Shown here one piece after another: positions 1 through 9,901 of a stretch of 64,000 nt of DNA; position 1 is the first letter of the stretch, and every line of letters starts with the position of its first letter. This stretch comes from Cyclaneusma minus (Eukaryota; Ascomycota; Leotiomycetes; Marthamycetales; Marthamycetaceae). The notes below the pieces were generated by a model. The model ran no database searches. It was not told the DNA's origin and worked only from the letters and a program-made list of their open reading frames with translations. Location: contig JAKZHN010000039.1 of assembly GCA_037179335.1 (NCBI GenBank), forward strand, positions 248,001-312,000. Reading direction: 5' to 3'. Both the position numbers and the translations under genes were made by a program.

Positions 1-853
1 ACGGCGCAAGAAGCTCACGAGCACCATCACCGCCACCTCCTCCACCGCCGGCCCCAAGACCTCCGACGACCTAACAGCCACCAAATACGCCGCCGCCCGA
101 AGCGCCATAATCACCTCCTCCAACGACGCAACCAAGTCCTCCAACTGGTACGACGAGTCCGACCTGAGCACCAAATCGCTCCTCGGCAGCACCCGCAGCG
201 CCCCTGCCACCTCAACTCCCGCCCTGCCAGATGGCACCTACAAGGGCCTCGCCAACCAAACTACATTCATTCAAAAGAATCCTGATGCGCCCAATCGCTC
301 CATCGGCCCCATCAAAGCCCCCACCAACATCCGCACCATCACCGTAACCGACTTCGCACCCGACGTCTGCAAAGACTACAAGCAAACCGGTTTCTGCGGC
401 TTCGGCGACTCGTGTAAATTTCTCCACGCCCGCGAAGACTACAAGCAAGGCTGGCAGCTAGACAAAGAATGGGAGAATGTTACCAAAGGCAAGAAAGTCA
501 CCGGCGGGACGAAAATAAGCAGTCGGGGGTATGGAGAGGGCGATGGGGAGGACGATGATGATGATGAGGCCATGTTGGAGAATATACCATTTGCGTGTAT
601 TATTTGCAGAGAAAGGTATAAGGAGCCGATAGTGACCAAGTGCGGTCATTATTTCTGCGAGGGCTGTGCGCTGAAGACGTATAGGAAGGATCCGAGTTGT
701 GCAGCTTGTGGGAGTGGGACGGGAGGTGTGTTTAATGTGGCGAAGGGGCTGAAGAAGTTGCTGGATAGGAAGAGGGAGCGGGCGAGGAAGAAGAGGGAAG
801 AAGCTATTGCAGCGGGTGAGGAGGTTAGTGAGGATGAGGAGGATGGCTTGTGA
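1..853 (+). CDS. cwc24: Pre-mRNA-splicing factor CWC24 (RNF113A family), 3' part
   Basis: The frame is open from base 2, so the 5' end lies outside the window; it ends at TGA 851-853 (about 283 codons visible). A CCCH zinc finger (spacing C-x8-C-x5-C-x3-H, CKDYKQTGF...SCKFLH) at nt 368-427 is followed by a YKQGWQLDKEW stretch, an acidic linker and a C3HC4 RING finger (CIIC...CGHYFCEGC...CAAC) at nt 596-709. This CCCH-then-RING order is diagnostic of Cwc24/RNF113A, a nuclear component of the activated spliceosome that contacts the 5' splice site. The tail is basic then acidic, as is usual in the family. No intron is needed in the visible part. The first ATG in the visible frame (572) is internal, between the two fingers, and is not the start. 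Confidence 0.93.
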   Translation, partial: RRKKLTSTITATSSTAGPKTSDDLTATKYAAARSAIITSSNDATKSSNWYDESDLSTKSLLGSTRSAPATSTPALPDGTYKGLANQTTFIQKNPDAPNRSIGPIKAPTNIRTITVTDFAPDVCKDYKQTGFCGFGDSCKFLHAREDYKQGWQLDKEWENVTKGKKVTGGTKISSRGYGEGDGEDDDDDEAMLENIPFACIICRERYKEPIVTKCGHYFCEGCALKTYRKDPSCAACGSGTGGVFNVAKGLKKLLDRKRERARKKREEAIAAGEEVSEDEEDGL

Positions 854-944
854 GGTAGCAAATCATGAATGAATATGTTGTCCTGTCGATGTGGGGCAAA
901 GTCGAAAAAGGGGATAGGCCACGCGATCCACGTTCAACGGCCAA

Positions 945-1222
945 GTTTTGTTGCACGTCGTCTTTAGGCTCCCTTCAGGGCTTCCCGAAGTTTTGAGGCC
1001 CTGGAAATGCCTAGATTGCTGAGCCTTTTAGGCACCTGTAGGGACTTTAGGGGACTACACGCCCTGAAGGAAGCCTAAAGCCGATGTGCAACAAACCTTT
1101 TACTCGAAATTGTAGATGTCATGTGATCTTGTGCTAAGCCCCGGGTTTTGCCCGAGTTTTGTTGCACGTCGGCTTAGGGGGAGTTCGGGGCTGACTGGGG
1201 GTTGAGGTCCTGGAAAAACCCT
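945..1222. repeat. MITE-like inverted-repeat element, one full and one truncated copy
   Basis: Bases 945-981 begin GTTTTGTTGCACGTCG and are the imperfect reverse complement of 1061-1096, which ends GATGTGCAACAAAC; about 32 of 36 positions agree. They bracket roughly 80 bp, giving a 152-bp non-coding unit. At 1156 the same terminus restarts (GTTTTGTTGCACGTCGGC), and an inner block TTGAGGYCCTGGAAA recurs at the same offset (993 and 1202). The second unit is therefore a direct copy lacking its right terminus. No clear target-site duplication was found. Confidence 0.6.
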
Positions 1223-1835
1223 GTGAAGGCCTTGGAGAGACCCTGTGGCAGGCTGTTCCTGCTGGAATGGTGCCCTGAAGTTATCATGTCTCGGAGCATC
1301 AGCATTGATGACAGAACAGATGAGTGTAGACCGTGACTATGACTTCTAGAATATGTTCAATTCATATGCCCAAATAAGCTAATACATCCCCATAAGATGG
1401 GAATAGAGCTGTTGGCGTAGGGGTAACGCGCCTGATCCTTGGATGCCTTACTTATAATATATCCATTCGGTAAAAGCAGGTTGTTCAGGCACATCCTGTA
1501 ACGTTTAGTACATATATGTAAAATAGAGGATACCCAGAAGGTCGAATTCAACCCGATACAGGTCAATTATATATATATATATTTATATTTATATGTTTTT
1601 GTGATATACGTTGATCATTGACGAGAGACGCCTAATAATAATTTCGTTATTGACAAAATAGGCAGTGTCCCACCATGTTGGATGGCTGAAGTCAGATGGT
1701 GTGGCTAGGGGATGGGTGGTTCGTTCGGGCGCTGTGTGGCTGTGATTCCTTTATACATGTCTGACTTGTACTTGGAGTTTTCCCACCATCATTCTCTTTT
1801 CTACGTACATTATTGATACTACTATTGTCATTCGG

Positions 1836-1838
<3 letters not shown>

Positions 1839-1866
<28 letters not shown>
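1839..1866. repeat. (CT)14 microsatellite
   Basis: Uninterrupted CT dinucleotide run in intergenic DNA. Confidence 0.95.
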
Positions 1867-1870
<4 letters not shown>

Positions 1871-2353
1871 CCTGATCTTCGACCGCTCTCAGCTGAGTAG
1901 ATGGTAGAGCTATATGGATCTATCTATCTCCTCGCGTTCCGTGTCAGCAGGACGAAAAGCAAACATTTATAAGCCCATACAGACACAAAACAGAGGGGAT
2001 AAGCCACAAAGTGATTTGGATATGTTGGGTCTTGGAGATGAATTGAGGGTCTCACTGCAGTTAGTGTAGTATCAAAAGTCGGCAAAGTTCGTTAATTTTT
2101 CACCTTTTAGAAAGTCTCATATTTTAATTGGTGACCTAGTACTGCTTGCCGTTGGTTATAATATGTCCTCGGATTGGCTGAGAAAGGGCCAGAAATTACC
2201 GAGTGGAAAACCAGGAAATTGCTTGGCCAAAATCGTTTCGGAACATTTGGCAAAATTCTCCATCAAATTTCATGGATAGGTTGGCAGCACGTCTGACATT
2301 CTCTCAAATCGCACACCGAACTTCATCAATTCAGGGCGGAATATTACGCAAAA

Positions 2354-2435
2354 GGCAGCATGCCCGAGAGGTCTAAGGGGTGTGATTAGAAATCACATAC
2401 GTTCGCGTGCCAGAGTTCGAATCTCTGTGCTGTCG
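2354..2435 (+). tRNA. tRNA-Ser(AGA)
   Basis: An 82-nt type II tRNA folds fully. The acceptor pairs GGCAGCA (2354-2360) with TGCTGTC (2428-2434) with one G-U, and the discriminator is G2435 as in eukaryotic serine tRNAs. The anticodon loop is TTAGAAA in a TGTGA/TCACA stem, giving anticodon AGA. The long variable arm is ACG-TTCG-CGT, and the T arm is CAGAG-TTCGAAT-CTCTG. A-box-like (TGCCCGAGAGG) and B-box sequences are in place and a T run at 2441-2446 can terminate Pol III. No intron. Confidence 0.93.
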
Positions 2436-4210
2436 ATTATTTTTTGGTATTGTTTTTGGATCTCTTTGACATGGAGCAGATGTGGAGACGAGGGCGCGAG
2501 AAGGTCGTGGTTCAAGTAGCCGAGGTAATTCGCTATGTATGTGCACGCTGACGAGGGAAGATCGAGCGATAGACTCACAGTTGAGTCAAGCTTTTCAAAG
2601 GGGCGATCTGAATGCTTATCAACTACGATTCCGATTGGGGCTCCTTTCAGGGGTTGCGATACATACATGTAGCCCACAAACCCGACTCTCGTGCACAGAT
2701 CATTTCAAACACACCACACATGATCTTATATTCATGGGCACTACTCTACCAACAGCATCGCCTCGCTTCAGCGCAGTGCCCCTCGTGTTCTCGGCCCTAG
2801 AGACACCACGAAATGCCAGCAGGAGAACGGATGGCTCCGAAAACACCAAGCCTCGCGACATCCACAGACCAGACCCCAAGGCATCCGCCGAAGCTTCCAT
2901 GGGCAGGACCACGGAACGGCAGGGTCTGCGGGGACTCTCACGGACAATTCGCCATGCGAGAGCTCTGAGCAGCTGGGTAGCGGAGTTCAGCTGGGCTCTG
3001 AGCAAGCCCCCAATCAATCTTTGGCGTAACCTTGAGTGGAAGCTGCCGATATTGCCATGATTATCAAGCAATGATGGCGGGGAAAGGCGCTACTCAGGCT
3101 CGCAACAATGAAGCTATTCACTAAGCGCAGAGCCTGGAGCAGCAATACGCCTCATGGCACCAACAATCATTTGCAGTCTTCAGCGGGTGACTGCGCAACG
3201 GATTTAGAGTTGGTGCCTTCATTCAAACTACCTACATGCACCAAGATATGTCGTTCCATGGGCTAGACGCGCCGCCACGACGTACGGTAGCACGCGTTCT
3301 CCCCGACACCACCCCTGAAAAGAAGCGCGGTAGGTTGGCCGCTTGAAGTTCAGTGACGCAGATCCGATGAAACTCACACCCGCCGAATCCCCGTCACGCC
3401 GACTTGTTTCATGTTATGAGTATACGAGCACCCGAAGGTTGACGGCAAATTGAAGCCGCCTATGTTTATGCAACAAGCTGTAGGACAACACCACCATGGG
3501 GACAGGACAGGTGACACCAGCTGGCAGAGTCGGGCGAGCCAAGCTTTCTGCCCAGAGCACTTCTAGCTACTGCAAAACCTTTATTCTTAGACGTCCAAAC
3601 TTGACTGGGCAGTTGGGACCCCTTCCGTTTCGCGCCCCGAGGGTCTATCGGCCACGCTAGGAGCCCATCGACGCCTCACTCCACGCAGTATGATGCCAGT
3701 ATAGAAACACCTTATTTGCCCCCTGTCAATCCCCGACGAACCTGAAGAGTCACAGCTCGGGCTAATAAGCCGCCTAGGCTCAAATGGCATGATCGTCACT
3801 GTCGCTACGAAAGTTAATCGCCGTTGTGGAAATGGTCCTTGCTCCAAGTCGAGGAGGTTTGGGCACCTGGATACATGTTACTACGTTGGTCCCCACCAAC
3901 CATTCCACTCACGATACCTCTCACTCTGAACCTTTGTCCACCATACCTTCCTTTGAATCATCAGACCAGCGAAACAAGACACCCGGAACTACTGGTTCCG
4001 CCACTTAGGTACGTGAACGCAACTGACTGGGACGCTTGAACTTGGAGTCAACATCAAATCTCCGCCCGTCGAACCGACTCGAGCGTGGATACTTCAATCC
4101 CAGCATCGACGTTGCCGTCTCAACAGCCAATACTCATATCTGACACTATCTGGATCAGATTCTCGATTATCTACAACAAAATCCTGCGCTGCCATCTGGC
4201 GCCTCTCAAA
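2436..4210. other. Intergenic, 1.8 kb, promoter side of the sugar transporter
   Basis: Both strands carry overlapping open frames (for example 2482-3060 on + and 2700-3071 on -), but neither shows a domain, a low-complexity signature or splice signals. I regard them as chance frames in GC-balanced DNA. Nothing else stands out. Confidence 0.5.
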
Positions 4211-6076
4211 ATGTATCAAGCAACCAATGTCTACCACATATGTGCCTTCGCCGCCATCGGTATGTATCGAACCACCCGCGAACTTTACAGTCACTGAAAA
4301 GTGATAGGCGGTGGACTGTTCGGATTTGATATTTCCTCAATGAGCGGTGTAATGGGCACTCAGGCCTACGCCAACTATTTTGGATACCCAGTCTCGTACG
4401 TTCAGGGCGGCATCACATCTGCTATGCCTGCGGGCTCTCTTGTCGGTGCCCTCTGCTCCTCCTATCTCGCCGACCAATACTCCCGGAAGATCGCGATCCA
4501 ATTTGCTTCTCTGCTGTGGATACTCGGTTCCATGTAAGCACCCAGGTTTTTATTTTTGCTGGTCTTGTCATACTAAAAGCTCTCCCAGAATCCAATGTCT
4601 CTCAAACGGAGTCCCAATGTTAGTCGTCGGCAGAGCTGTTTCTGGTGTCTGCATTGGCATTGCAAGTTCCATATGTCCTGTGTACCAGTCTGAAATTGCG
4701 CCCGAAGAAATCCGTGGACGAGTGGTGGCATTGCAACAATGGGCGATCACTTGGGGTATTCTGATCCAGTATTTAATCCAATATGCGGCGGCTCAAATCG
4801 ACGGCGGTCCTAACAACCCCAACCAATCGACTGCCGCCTTTCGCATTCCGTGGGCAATCCAGATAATTCCAGCGCTCATCCTGTTCTGCGGCCTGTTCTT
4901 TCTCCCAAAATCCCCGCGATGGCTTGCTATGCACGACCGATGGGACGAAGCCATTGAGGTCATGGCAGCATTACACGGAGGAGGAGATGTCGACCATCCC
5001 AAAGTTCTTGCCGAGTACCAGGAGATCGAAGAAGCGTTACGACTCGAGCGAATGAACACTTCTTCTGGTTACGTGGCATTGCTTCAGCCCCGAATGCTGA
5101 GGCGTGTCGTCCTGGGAATGTCCATCCAGATGTGGGCACAGCTTTCTGGTATTAACATTATGATGTATTACATTGTCTACATCATGCAAGCTGCCAACAT
5201 AGGTTCACCAATCATAACTGCCTTGGTTCAGTACGTTATCAACGTTCTGTTTACTCTTCCCGCCGTCATCTACCTCGACAAGTGGGGACGACGCCCCTTA
5301 TTCCTTATTGGTTCCCTACTACAGATGACTTTCCTTTTCATCTCGGGTGGTTTGCAGGCCACTTACGGCCAGCCCAACGATGGTCCTGTGCAGGATGCAG
5401 AGAACGCAGCCATCACCTGGATTGTGATTGGTCACAAAAAAGCTTCGATTGCTATTGTTGCATGCGCCTACCTTTTTGTCGCTTCATTCGCCACTACCTG
5501 GGGACCCACCGCATGGACATATCCCGCCGAGATATTCCCCAGCGAGATCCGAGCAAAAGCGGTATCAATCACCACTGCTAGCAACTGGTTTTGGAACTGT
5601 ATTCTTGCGTTTGCAGTACCGCCACTTCTGTATGTCATCAACTGGAAGACATACATAATTTTTGGACTGTGCAATGGAATGGCTTTCATCCACATGTTCA
5701 TCGCCGCACCGGTAAGCTCAAGCCCCCTCAACCCACACCCTCACGTAAATACCAAGCTAACGATGCCTAGGAAACCAAAGGCAGGTCTCTCGAAGAGATG
5801 GACGAAGTCTTCGACACCAACCAACCCGCCTGGCGCTCCCTACCTCAATCTCATGGCATCCGCCTCACCCGCTTCGGCAACCTGCCCAAGGAGCTGGAAA
5901 GCAGCAATAGCACCCGATCGCGCGGCAATAGCACCCGATCGCGCGGCCTGTCGCTGCTCGAACGGCCCTGCTCCGCTGACTCTGAAAAGAATGTTGGACG
6001 GAGCCTAGACAAGGACATGATATCGACCGATTCTCTCGACAACGCCATCTCCATCCACCCTTCCAGTTCTATCTAA
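4211..6076 (+). CDS. MFS sugar porter (monosaccharide transporter)
   Basis: Model join(4211..4259,4308..4533,4589..5711,5771..6076), 567 aa, in the usual range for sugar porters. Splicing restores the family motifs: GGGLFGFDISSMSG in TM1, RGRVVALQQW after R-x3-G in the middle, LPKSPRWL before the central loop, QLSGIN-x3-YY in TM7, DKWGRRPL, and PETKGRSLEEMDEVF after TM12. The protein should be a 12-helix plasma-membrane carrier, proton-coupled or facilitative, for a hexose or pentose; the substrate cannot be read from sequence. Exon 1 encodes only 16 residues plus one base. The cytosolic tail has a perfect 21-bp tandem duplication (5906-5926 and 5927-5947) giving repeated NSTRSRG. The start is the first ATG that gives the N-terminal motif in frame. 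Confidence 0.9.
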
Positions 6077-6689
6077 TCCTCGCCCCCAGACTCACGGTCT
6101 TATCGAGCCGCTTCAGCTCACGAATTTCCTCTTAATTACGACTTCACGACTAATTCCAATCTACGTTCGTCCTCATACTCGAACTTGCGAGATTTACGAT
6201 CTTCTCATCTCTGTATCGGGTCATAGTTCCATTTCCCTTTCAGCGAGCATTGGCGGTCGCGACTTTCTCGAGCGCCGAACGAACATGAATCTCCTTTCTC
6301 ATCTGCATAACTTAGCCGGCATTGGATACCCCTTGCATTTTATTCGCGGGCTACGGAGTTCTGGTAACGAATTTCCAAATCAAGGAGGAGAGCCTACTTG
6401 ATTTTCAAAAGCATGGCTATGGAGCAAAACTATTTTTGAACCCCGTGGAGCGGTAGCGGCATACGACCTTACTTGATAGGCGATTCCCACTCAGCGTTGT
6501 AATATCAAGTCAGCGTTGCGATACAGCTGGATTTAGGATTATGATCCATAAGCTTCGTAGCTAGCTAGCTAGTGATGACAGATAATACAAATAATACGAG
6601 TTTCAATCAAAGACAAATATGCATGTTTTTCTTTATGGAATTTCCCTCGCATGTATTGCTACCAGTTCACCAACCACCTATGTCTAGTA

Positions 6690-6845
6690 TTCCTGGATTC
6701 CAAGTGATTGTGAGTATTCGAAGTAACTGGGAATATTACGAATAATTGAAAATGCTTTAGAAAGAATTGCAAATATTCCAAGTAATTCGAAATGTTTCAA
6801 GTAACTGGGAGTATTACAATGGAGTGATTGGGAATATTATTACCG
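6690..6845. repeat. 19-bp-period degenerate array A
   Basis: About seven units align on a 19-bp step with consensus near TTCCAAGTAATTGGGAATA; examples are TTCGAAGTAACTGGGAATA and TTCCAAGTAATTCGAAATG. Units are imperfect and the consensus is nearly palindromic. Confidence 0.65.
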
Positions 6846-7104
6846 AACAGATTTACTGATTTAGTCTGTACGCGATTTCAAACCTCCAGAAAGAGTCTCC
6901 AGATGCGATTTAGCGATCCCCGTTCAGCAATCTCTTTTTGATTACACTCAGAAGGAGGAGGTTATCGGACGATCAAGATGGTGTTTGATTTAATTGTGTA
7001 TTAAAATGGTTTGAAAAAGATACTGATCCCAGTCAAATTTTCTCCTCATCGTGTAAGACCGATTAGTCCGTATCCCCGAAATTACTACGCGTTGTTTTCG
7101 AACA

Positions 7105-7205
7105 TAATTTACAATACACCGTAAACCAAGCGGTATTCCCCGCACACGGTAGTGTGACTACGGAGTGTTCCCGCACACGGTTTACAACACACCGTAGGTT
7201 ACACA
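7105..7205. repeat. Interleaved ACACCGTA / CACACGGT word cluster
   Basis: TTACAATACACCGTAAACC (7109-7127) recurs as TTACAACACACCGTAGGTT (7182-7200). CCGCACACGGT occurs at about 7139 and 7171. GTAAACC appears on both strands, so the block is partly palindromic. Confidence 0.5.
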
Positions 7206-7270
7206 GTAATTTTTTCACGCTGTATCAAGCACCGTTTCAGGAAATATTATATGCATAATACAGAACAAGA

Positions 7271-7370
7271 TTGAAGTATTTCTAGTGATTAGCAGTATCC
7301 TTGAAGACCAGGAATATTCCCAATAATTCCAACCATTTCTCTTACCAGCCACCTGGGAACTGGAATAGGA
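7271..7370. repeat. 19-bp-period degenerate array B
   Basis: More diverged than array A. Units such as TCCTTGAAGACCAGGAATA and TTCCCAATAATTCCAACCA keep the 19-bp step. Confidence 0.5.
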
Positions 7371-7517
7371 GTAAAGAAACTAGTCCCACGGTCCCACTCG
7401 GGCTTGGCTTATGAGGATTTCAAGACTACAGAGGCGATCTAGCACACACTTCTTCACCTCTAATAGAGCAACAACGCGTGCCCGCCCCGGAAGGGGGTGC
7501 GGCACGCAAAGCTTCTG

Positions 7518-7588
7518 TGTTTGCGAGAGGTCCCGTGCTCAATCCACGGCAGAACACTGACTTTTAACTTTTTGGATGTGTGAGCGAG
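7518..7588 (+). pseudogene. 3'-half relic of tRNA-Pro, inverted to the intact gene
   Basis: Bases 7520-7555 match the 3' half of the tRNA-Pro at 7662-7752 in opposite orientation: GCGAGAGGTCCC is identical, and the T arm differs mainly by transitions (CGTGCTCAATCCACGG against CGCGTTCAATTCGCGG). The match continues past the tRNA end into the flank, to TTTTTGG(A/G)TGT. The 5' half is absent, so it cannot be functional. Confidence 0.7.
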
Positions 7589-7661
7589 GTGGTTGGTGGG
7601 AGTCCAAAAATACGATGTCCCCCGCTGTGATTTACTGCTCGTTTCGACACCCAAAAAGTCA

Positions 7662-7752
7662 GGGTTCTGCCGCGAATTGAACGCGGGACCTCTCGCAAAT
7701 GAACTTAGAGTGAAGACCCTAAGCGAGAATTATACCACTAAACCACAGAACC
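7662..7752 (-). tRNA. tRNA-Pro(AGG) with a 19-nt intron
   Basis: On the minus strand the acceptor GGTTCTG (7752-7746) pairs perfectly with CAGAACC (7669-7663), with C7662 as discriminator. The D region is GGTTTAGTGGTATAA. The anticodon stem CTCGC/GCGAG encloses TTAGG-G, then 19 nt, then T; removing the 19 nt after position 37 leaves a 7-nt loop with anticodon AGG. The T arm is CCGCG-TTCAATT-CGCGG. A run of five T on the minus strand follows the 3' end (7657-7653). Confidence 0.9.
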
Positions 7753-7937
7753 TGAGAATTGGTAATTTCTTACCCTTGTTTGATGGAAATTTTTTGAGAA
7801 TTTGCAGTCATGATGCTTATTGGAAAAGTTGTCCTGGAAGCCTGGCGGCTTCCACTTTGACTGCGCACTCTCTCCAATGAAAGTTGTCTGTTGCAAATCA
7901 GAAGGGGGTTACCAATGCTTTTGCCAATCGAGTATTG

Positions 7938-8022
7938 ACAGGTCTTTCTCCACCGACAGGTCATCCTTCAACCGACAAATCTTTTCCAGTCGACAGGTCT
8001 TTTTCAATCAACAGACTTCTGC
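7938..8022. repeat. 18-19 bp minisatellite, four to five units
   Basis: Successive units TCATCCTTCAACCGACAAA, TCTTTTCCAGTCGACAGG and TCTTTTTCAATCAACAGA, preceded by a partial unit ending CACCGACAGG. The period resembles the neighbouring arrays but the sequence differs. Confidence 0.6.
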
Positions 8023-8179
8023 AACTGGGGATTATTCAGATTCTGCCTGAGATATATTGAGGCTACCGATTCTTTTCTACCCTTCGGATTGCTAAATGGC
8101 TTATCTTATTTGCCTAGTATAAGAGTTTGAAATCGCTCCAGTCAATCGGTAATCCTGATTTAGGAATGCCTTTGTTTCT

Positions 8180-8310
8180 AGTCTACTTTCGAGTTATTCA
8201 GGATACTCCTAGTTCTCTGGATAATTGCTAATCATTCGAACTGTTTCTAGTTCTTTGGAATGTTCCCAATGATCTCGAAGCTCTCTAGTTACTTTGATAC
8301 TTCGAGTCAC
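8180..8310. repeat. 19-bp-period degenerate array C
   Basis: Seven consecutive 19-mers can be laid end to end: TTTCGAGTTATTCAGGATA, CTCCTAGTTCTCTGGATAA, TTGCTAATCATTCGAACTG, TTTCTAGTTCTTTGGAATG, TTCCCAATGATCTCGAAGC, TCTCTAGTTACTTTGATAC, TTCGAGTCACCTGAGAATT. The shared core is TTCxxAGTxATTxGGAATx. Confidence 0.65.
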
Positions 8311-9033
8311 CTGAGAATTGCATACAAGTTCTTTTGTTCCCTCAATTCGGACCTGGAGGCGATTTCAATTCTCGGGAGGCTATTGAGCGCACCCCTACAA
8401 GTACTCTCGTCTCTCGAGGACGCGGCGGAGTCTCATAGAGGCTAGGAAACGAAAATCAAGTGAGCAGATAATCAATAGAGTTAGAAGCTCGAAGTAAGGG
8501 TAGTAGTACTCGAGGCTTGAGAATGGAAAGGTATTGTGCGCCGGATGAAGAGTAAAAGCTATCAAAGGAGAAAAAAGCCCTGTAAAAGTCAAATTCCGTA
8601 TCTGAAAACATCACTTCGAAATGGTCATCTGCGCCCCAAATTTCCGGAGACTGGCAGGCATCCCAAGTCTCTTAAGCCAAACACACTTGGTGTTCCGGAA
8701 GCTCCAACGACGGCGCGATCGTGACGAACTCAACAGCAGTAAAATCCTTCCAACGTCCTCAAAAGATGCCATATAGCTGATATCGTAATGGTGTAGTAGA
8801 ACTACCAATCATTCATCCTACTCACATAGTTTCCACAACATTTCCATAAGTAGCCGTCGTCTTTTCCGTCTGATGCAGATTCCATGACTTGATTCAGTCA
8901 CGGAAATTGTTATTCTCGCCCAGATGATGAAAGCCTGTGACAAATTCAGAAGAGTTGGAGCTCACCCACTCAGTCCCCCAATCAACGCCCAAACGCCGCA
9001 TGAACAGCAATGAATCCACGGGCATTCATCATC

Positions 9034-9901
9034 TCAAGCCTCAACAGCCTGACCACCGCCATCCTCCCTCCATCTCGTCACTCTCCTCCTGATATCAGCC
9101 TCAGTCTGCTGCATCGGATTCAGTCTTCTATCCCTCGCCATCCTTCCATAATCTTCTCCATACGCCTCCACCAACCTCTGACACCACTCCTTCTCCCTCT
9201 CACTCTGCTTTCTCGGAACTTTCGGCGCGGCCCTGCTCGCCTGCTCCTCCAATTGCCTCACAATCTCATTCTCGCTCCGCTCATGTCCGTCAAAGCCGTC
9301 ATTCGCATGCTCGCCCAAGCCTTGCCACTCCTCATCGTCCTCGCCGTCGCTGTTAAGCGGATCATTCAAGGTCTTGCCGTTGTGCTCAACAACCTTTTTG
9401 GAGGCGTCGGAGTGGATCACGCGGAGGATCTTGCCGGTCGAAGGATCCCGCTCGACTTTTGCTTCAGATGGGATGATAGAGGTAGGCGCGGCGGTGGAGG
9501 TGATGGCGAGAGGTGTGACAGCTGCGTGCGAGCCGGTAAACTTGCCGGGCAGCTTTTCGATGCCGCCGGTGGATGCGTTGAGGCGGGAGGTGAGGCCGAG
9601 GCGGCGGTAGTTCTGAGAAAGGGTCTCGGATTGTCTCCTGTGGGGTTTTGTGAGTACGAGGAAGTGGATAGAGAGAGAAGGCTGGGATTGAAATTTTGGA
9701 AGCAGATAGCGCAGAGAAATTACACGAAGAAGCAGAGCCTTCGGCAGCGGTACAGATGCTGGACGTTGAATAGCAGCAGTAATCTTACCAGTTCGCAGCT
9801 ATGATGGCGTTGCCCTTGACATTGATCTTCTTGGACTTGGGCTTCTGCCTCACTTTGGGATTGCCAGAGCGATTCTTCTTTTTCTGGAGTTCGCGACCCA
9901 T
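9034..9901 (-). CDS. nop16: Nucleolar protein 16 (ribosome biogenesis)
   Basis: Model complement(join(9034..9637,9789..9901)), 238 aa, close to yeast Nop16 (231). The N-terminus MGRELQKKKNRSGNPKVR followed by KSKKINVKGNAIIAANW is the Nop16 signature, and the codon for W is split by the 151-nt intron. The second exon continues with ETLSQNYRRLGL and a Ser/Thr-rich middle, and ends with a basic EREKEWCQRLVEAYGEDYGRMARDRRLNPMQQT stretch (shown here in part as the C-terminal motif LVEAYGEDYG). Nop16 is a constituent of 66S pre-ribosomes and acts in 60S maturation in the nucleolus. The start is the only ATG before the conserved N-terminus. Confidence 0.94.

Larger units (their letters stand above)
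854..2353. other. Intergenic, 1.5 kb
   Basis: No reading frame with recognisable features. It holds the inverted-repeat element at 945-1222, an AT run at 1567-1583 and the CT microsatellite at 1839-1866. The part after 2040 is ordinary mixed sequence leading to the tRNA-Ser gene. Confidence 0.6.
6077..7661. other. AT-rich intergenic region, 1.6 kb
   Basis: No credible gene. It contains two 19-bp-period degenerate arrays, a cluster of ACACCGTA/CACACGGT words at 7105-7205 and a tRNA-Pro relic, all listed separately. A short TAGC run lies at about 6560-6572. Confidence 0.6.
7753..9033. other. Intergenic, 1.3 kb
   Basis: Contains the 18/19-bp minisatellite at 7938-8022 and array C at 8180-8310. 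The rest to 9033 shows only short chance frames; it is the 3' side of NOP16. Confidence 0.55.

Noticed and set aside
2482..3071. Opposing open frames of 192 and 123 codons
   Set aside because: They overlap on opposite strands, show no motif, and the downstream sequence offers no matching exons.
7105..8310. CRISPR-like array
   Set aside because: Units are contiguous without spacers and the genome is eukaryotic; these are degenerate tandem repeats.
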